Positions 59,101 through 64,000 of a stretch of 64,000 nucleotides of DNA are shown one piece after another. This DNA comes from Datura wrightii (lineage: Eukaryota; Streptophyta; Magnoliopsida; Solanales; Solanaceae): contig JASDFA010000006.1 of the NCBI GenBank assembly GCA_035772735.1, positions 31,909,501 to 31,973,500 on the forward strand, written 5' to 3'. Every line of letters starts with the position of its first letter. Within the stretch, counting starts at the first letter, position 1. Both the position numbers and the translations under genes were made by a program. A model generated the notes under the pieces. It was not told where the DNA came from and did no database searches. It was given only the letters and a program-made list of their open reading frames with translations.

Positions 59101-60335
59101 GGATACCTCCTGCTCATGGTGAGATGCTAGGGCATATAATCTGTTTTGGCGTTGTCCACCACTTGTTCTAGTAGAAGCACCCTGCTGGAACGGACGTGCT
59201 GTCAGGGCTGCTGAACTAGCGACTGGGGTACGAGCTCTACCATTGCTTGATCTAGCTGAAGGGTAATCTTTGAGCCTGTGTCTGGGTTTGCTACACCCGA
59301 AACAAGCATTTGAACCAACTAAAAACCTCCCTAGGTGGTTCTTTCCGCACTTCATACAGGATGGAAAAGTGCAATCTCTTGAAATACTGCCCTAGCCCCT
59401 CAAGCCTAACACTCTACCCCTCTGATCACACCTAGGTCGGGATGGGATACTACCTGATGATGGTGCGGGGGCTAATGACCTTTGCTGAAACTGAGGGTGG
59501 TGAACACCAGCGGATCTCTGCTGAGTGAACCCAACACTATCGATCCTGGCCCTCTTGGCCTCTCTTTCCCACTTGCTCATCTTTACTGCCTCCATCTGCT
59601 AGGTGTACAGGACTATCCGAGTGAATTCAATATCCTGGAGAAGCATCGCAGTTTGGAAATCCCTGACCAAGGAGTCTGCTATCCCGTGTACGAACCTGCT
59701 CACATGGGCCCTCTGATCCGCCACCAACGCAGGTGCATACCTGGACAGACGTGTGAACTCCAAGGTATACTCCTAAACAGTCATCTTTCCTTGCTTTAAG
59801 ATTCACAAACTCCGCCGCTTTTAGCTCCCCCATCTTCCAAGGGAAGAATCGATCAAGAAAAGCGGCATGAAACTCATCCCAACTGATAGGGCCTGCTCCA
59901 ACCGCCCTACTATCCTTCCACTGTTTGAACCAAATGTGTGTGACCCCCTTCAACAGATATGAGGCCAAATCAGCACACTCTTCCGCAGCCACCCCCATAA
60001 TCTGCGTGATCTTCAAAATCTCTTCCATGAACTCACATGGATCCTCGTCCAGCTTCAATCCAAGAAACTCGGGAGGGTTCATCCTTAAAAAATTCTAACT
60101 ATCGCCGCCGCCGCATTCTCGTTCTGTGGGACATGCGCTACCGCCTGCTGATTGACCTAGGCAGTCAAGGCCTGGGCTAACATCTAGATAGCTGTTCTGA
60201 GCTCTGCATGGGCAACTAACTCGGGTATATGCTCCACATGGACTGGTGGGCCTGTTGGTGCCCGTCTCCATTACTATCCTCATGGTCATTTTTGTTCCCA
60301 TTTCTCCTTCTATTAACTCTGCGGGGAGGAATGAT
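59074..60335 (-). pseudogene. E7 gag
   Basis: The ancestral start is recognisable as IPPRRVNRRRNG, where ATG has become ATT (60330-60332). The capsid frame 59627-60082 contains MNPPEFLGLKLDEDPCEFME, LASYLLKGVTHIWFKQW and WDEFHAAFLDRFFP, then shifts frame near 59780. Later pieces are at 59392-59595 (KMSKWEREAKRARIDS) and 59074-59355. The zinc knuckle reads CFGCSKPRHRLKDY, with the last Cys replaced by Tyr. The tail continues ARPFQQGASTRTSGGQRQN. Confidence 0.87.
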
Positions 60336-60526
60336 TCTGCAAACGTGAATAGCACGAGTTAGAAGGATAGAGAGACATTTCACCGCACGATATAGATCAT
60401 GAAGGAAGAGAACATTTCCTAAACGTCTCATAACCTTTTTGTTAAAAGTGAGGCATGCTTCGCACCTATGGAAAAGACTCTACTTAACGCGGCTTTCAGA
60501 CATCCTAGGACACTTCAAGACCCAAT

Positions 60527-60538
60527 GTTCTGATACCA
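60527..60538 (-). other. E7 primer-binding site
   Basis: The minus strand reads TGGTATCAGAAC, one change from the initiator tRNA-Met complement, beside the 5' LTR edge. Confidence 0.88.
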
Positions 60539-60542
60539 AGTT

Positions 60543-62673
60543 TGTCACAACCCGAATATGCGTCCGGATTGAGACACGGGACAAGGAGACCCGAGAGATT
60601 CCAAGTCGACCCATGACATGAACATACATCTAACTCAATCAATAAAAGTGAAAGATCAGCTTAATAAACATGGCGGAAGTCTGAACATAACATGACATCA
60701 AAACTTACAACACGAGTCTGAAACTGATTATACACTATGTCTGAAAAGCCTCTATTATTGATGAGTTGATGGGACAAGACCCAAACTAACTCTATAAGTA
60801 TGAAACTAAAAATACATAAGCATAACTAAATAGAAAGGGGCCCTTGACAGATGAGGACTCACCAATAGAGATTGGATGCTAACTCCGGAATTGGCTAGTG
60901 ATGGGACTGAGTATGAAGATCGGAGCCTGTATCATGAAATGGTGCAACATAGAATATGCGGTCAGTACTTGAAATGTATCAAGTATCCAAGGTGAGTAAA
61001 AATGGACAGTTAAAATATATAAGAGTTCATAAAAGTAGGAAAACATGATCATAACGTAAATATCATAATGCAAACATGAGGCTCAATGTTTTCAAAACAT
61101 ACGTAAATCAATCATAATATTAAGCATAAGAGAAAAGCTTATTGAACATGACTCGATACAAAGTACATAATTATAATCATGCATAAATCATGAGGAACAG
61201 TAGGATATTCTTATAACTGACATACCCCATATGAGCACATATAGAGCCCGACCTGTAAACCCCTAGTCGGGAGGGTGTTCATACCTTGACAAGGGTAGAA
61301 CCATGAAAATAGGCATGATATCACTCATGAAAGGCCCATTCGGGCAAAGGGACAGTCGCAAAAGAGGTCCTATCATGGCTCCGTTGGCGCATAGTTCTGA
61401 GACTCGGGATATGCTTGGACCACGGGTCTACTCGGTGTTAAATACTACTCTCCAAATATATATAGTTCTCATAGGATAATATACATGAGATTCATGGGCT
61501 AGTAAAAATCATGGCAATCATAAGCATGCTTGAAATATGTAAACTAGCCATGAAATAAGGCCCGTGAGTCGGCCAAAATCATAAAATCATAAATCATGAA
61601 ATTCATGTGCACTAGTAAAACATGTATATACTTGATATCTCATAAATCCATGATAACTATTTGATAGAAATCATATCGTAAAACATAAATCATAGCTGGG
61701 CTAATCTAGATCAAGATCATAGCAAAATCATAATTTAATTTTTCATAAGAACATGCATAATTGGACATAATTGGATTTAAACTCAAATCTATAAATTTAT
61801 CTTTAAAATAGTTATAAAATCTTCCCATAGATCATAAAATATGATTTAATACATGAGAGAGATTGACCCATCGATAGATCATATTGAATTTCACAAGAAT
61901 TGACATAAACTTCATTGATCATGAAACTTGACTTTTTGAATTGGAATTCATGAAATTTAAGAAGAGTTTAGGGCATGAAAATGAAAGGAACTCTCATTCA
62001 TAGCCTCACATACCTGGGTAAGTTGTTGATCACCCAAAGAAAATTGAAGAAGAATTGATCAAGAACCTTGATGAATTATGCTTGATCACTCTCTAGACCC
62101 TCAAACTTGCATGCATGAGTTTTGAATATGCTATAATGAATTAACCCAACCTAATACTCTATTCTGACATTAAAATGACGTAGTTTAGGCTTTAGGAATA
62201 TAAGAATTATGAAAAATCCCTTAATAAACTCCCAGGGAAAAACAGACTATCAGTCCCAATGAGGGACTGGACGGGTCGTTGTCTAAGGCCATGACTTGTG
62301 GCCACTGGTCGTTGAGTACACTGCCACAATTCTGCCTGGGGCTCATCACGGGGGACACCATGACTCATGGGGCTCCCAACGAGTCGTGGTGATGACCTGT
62401 CACCCACACTGCGCATTCCTATCTTCCTTCACCTCATCCTTGACCACGACTGACTCAACGAGTCATGGTGCTTGCTGACTACGACACGTCATGTCCGTGG
62501 TGACCTAAAAACTAGCATTTCCAACTTAATCAAAAACCTCACCACGAGTCACCTAACGATTCGTGGTCATCTTGACGGGTTACAGGACGACTCATTTTGT
62601 AACCTGGTGCAGAAAATCCTATTTTCTCTGTTTCAACTCCCGGATCTAATCTTAGAGTTTTTGGGGTATAACA
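60543..62673 (-). repeat. E7 5' LTR (2131 bp)
   Basis: It has TG...CA ends: plus-strand TGTCACAACC at 60543 and GGTATAACA at 62673. It is the longer and more complete of the pair. The part nearest 62673 (U3) is dense in CGAGTC and CGTGGT words, for example CAACGAGTCGTGGTG at about 62378-62392. Confidence 0.93.
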
Positions 62674-62678
62674 CGTGT
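62674..62678. other. Target-site duplication of E7, right copy
   Basis: CGTGT is identical to 53579-53583. Removing E7 and one copy leaves the E6 RT frame continuous at this point. Confidence 0.92.
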
Positions 62679-64000
62679 AGACCTCCTCTTCAAGATCTTT
62701 ATTAAATAATGTTATTTTCACATCCATTTGATGTAACTCTAAATCAAACTGAGTTACTAATACCATGATTATTCTTAATGAATCCTTCTTAGACATTGCA
62801 TAGAAGGTTTCTTGCTAATAAATACCTTTCTTTTGAGTGAAACCTTTGTCTACAAGTCTTGCTTTATATTGTTCTATATTATCTATATGAGTCTCTTTTT
62901 GTTTTATAAACCCATTTGGATCTTATAGTAGAGACTCCTTCTGGAATTTAAGCTAAATTCCAGACTTTATTTTTGGCCATAGATTCCAACTCTTCCTTTA
63001 TGGAATCATATCAAAGTGTGGAGTTTTCTCCACTCATAGCTTATGAAAATGAGCATGGATCATCTTTAAGTCCAATATTGTAATCAGACTCTTAGAGATA
63101 TATAACATAGTCACCAGAAATTACTGGTTTACCAACTCTTGAGGATTTTCTTACTCCCACTTATTTAGACGTTCCTTTAATGGTCCGGGTAAAGTGGATT
63201 GCTCTTCATGTGGCTCTAAAGGTTGTGGTTATTCTTGAACTTATTGCTCTTCACAGAATTTGTGAGAGTTTGTCCGATTAGCATTCAAATTCCCAATATA
63301 TAAAGGTATCATAGGTGGTCCCTTACTTCTTCTAGTTCCACCACTTGAGTCAAACCACTCCCACTTACTTCATATTCCTCAAGAAATTTAGCATTACTAG
63401 CCTCAACAATTGTAGGATAATGAGAAGGACAATAGAACCTAAATCCTTTAGAGTTAATCACGTAGCTTATAAAGAAACTGCTTTTTGTTCTTTCATCCAA
63501 GTTTTTTAATTATGAGTTATAAACCCTCACCTCAATTGGACATCCTCAAATGTGTAAATGACTTAAAATAGGTTTCCATCCTTTTCATAAATCAAAAGGT
63601 GTCTTAGAGGCAACCTTGGATGGAACCCTATTAAAACATACATAGCGATTTTTAAGGATTCACTCCATAAGGATAAAGGTAAACTTAATTTGCTAATCAT
63701 ATTTCTTACCATATCCATTAATGTCTGGTTCTTTCTTTCTACCACACCATTTTGTTGTGGTGTTCCTGGCATAGTATATTGAGCAATTATACCTTCACTT
63801 TCAAGGAACTCAGCAAATAGACCTTTAACTTGTCCCTTATCTGTGTACTTACCATAATATTCTTTACCCCTATTAGACCTTATGATTTTGATCTGAGCTC
63901 AGTTTGTTTCTCTACTTATGTTTTGAAAACGTTAAAAACATCAAGTGCTTCTGATATGTTAAACAGCAAATAGAGATATGTATGTCTTGAATAGTCATCA
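62679..64000 (-). pseudogene. E6 copia integrase and RT N-terminus, cut by window edge
   Basis: The frame 63563-63772 carries the integrase core signature MPGTPQQNGVVERKNQTLMD, with the catalytic-type Glu in VERKN. The frame 63309-63500 has the post-integrase stretch DERTKSSFFISYV and GFRFYCP. The frame 62539-62796 begins RT with FDLELHQMDVKITLFNKDLE and is interrupted by E7 immediately after EEVYT. Stops lie between the frames. The gag and 5' LTR are outside the window. Confidence 0.87.

Larger units (their letters stand above)
53584..62673 (-). mobile_element. E7: full-length Ty3/gypsy (Tekay-like) element inserted in copia E6
   Basis: The 9090-bp element on the minus strand has both LTRs, primer-binding site, gag, protease, RT, RNase H, integrase, chromodomain and polypurine tract, and is flanked by CGTGT on both sides. 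Over about 190 aligned bases near the outer LTR edge (53641 and 60601 onward) I count about 12 differences, near 6 percent. It is structurally complete but coding-dead: shifted gag, lost start, a changed protease Asp, and a Lys at the first RNase H Asp. Confidence 0.94.
51665..64000 (-). mobile_element. E6: Ty1/copia retrotransposon, minus strand, split by E7 and cut by the window edge
   Basis: Read on the minus strand: integrase (63563-63772), linker, RT start (62539-62796), then after the 9.09-kb E7 insertion RT continuation (53315-53583) and RNase H (52696-52935), then polypurine tract and 3' LTR. The order integrase before RT defines Ty1/copia. Copia RT reading resumes across the CGTGT duplication. 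The 5' LTR and gag lie beyond 64000. Several stops show it is dead. Confidence 0.9.

Overview
This is plant nuclear DNA from a eudicot, most likely a Solanaceae species with a repeat-rich genome. It has long AT-rich intergenic DNA, plant-type introns, Stowaway-like MITEs, and LTR retrotransposons primed by initiator tRNA-Met (TGGTATCAGAGC) that carry Tekay/Del-type chromodomains. The family assignment is inference from element style and one protein; I could not search a database. I see no prokaryotic genes, rRNA, tRNA or CRISPR.

Layout. (1) 1-612: unclassified, probably old LTR debris. (2) 613-8418: gypsy element E1 (+), with a deleted 5' LTR/gag region, a complete 3' LTR and a dead pol. (3) 8419-9051: antisense gag relic. 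(4) 9052-16082: gypsy-type element E2 (+), with a gag relic, no pol, and a 41-bp minisatellite in its LTRs. (5) 16083-16439: unclassified. (6) 16440-23770: gypsy E3 (-). (7) 23771-37775: gypsy E4 (+), interrupted by gypsy E5 (+, 26325-32008) and an antisense LTR fragment F (32009-33738). (8) 37776-51664: a roughly 14 kb AT-rich island without LTR elements. It holds the only convincing host gene, a three-finger RanBP2-type zinc-finger protein (CDS 46003-47052), several MITEs and two adjoining tandem arrays. (9) 51665-64000: Ty1/copia element E6 (-) running off the window, split inside its reverse transcriptase by a complete 9.09-kb gypsy element E7 (-, 53584-62673) with a perfect CGTGT target-site duplication.

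Every retroelement reading frame is broken by stops and frameshifts, and several catalytic residues are lost, so none looks autonomous. LTR pairs compared by eye differ by about 3 percent (E1), 6 percent (E7) and 8 percent (E2), so activity was successive rather than one burst.

The zinc-finger gene probably encodes a small RNA-binding protein. It has a TATA box, a predicted 5'-leader intron, one coding intron inside the third finger, and a possible alternative intron that would change the last residues.

I found no convincing undescribed multi-gene system. The most unusual patterns are short palindromic words repeated within the LTRs of several different families, a Pro-containing protease motif shared by several elements, the gag-only element E2, and two unrelated tandem arrays lying back to back downstream of the gene.
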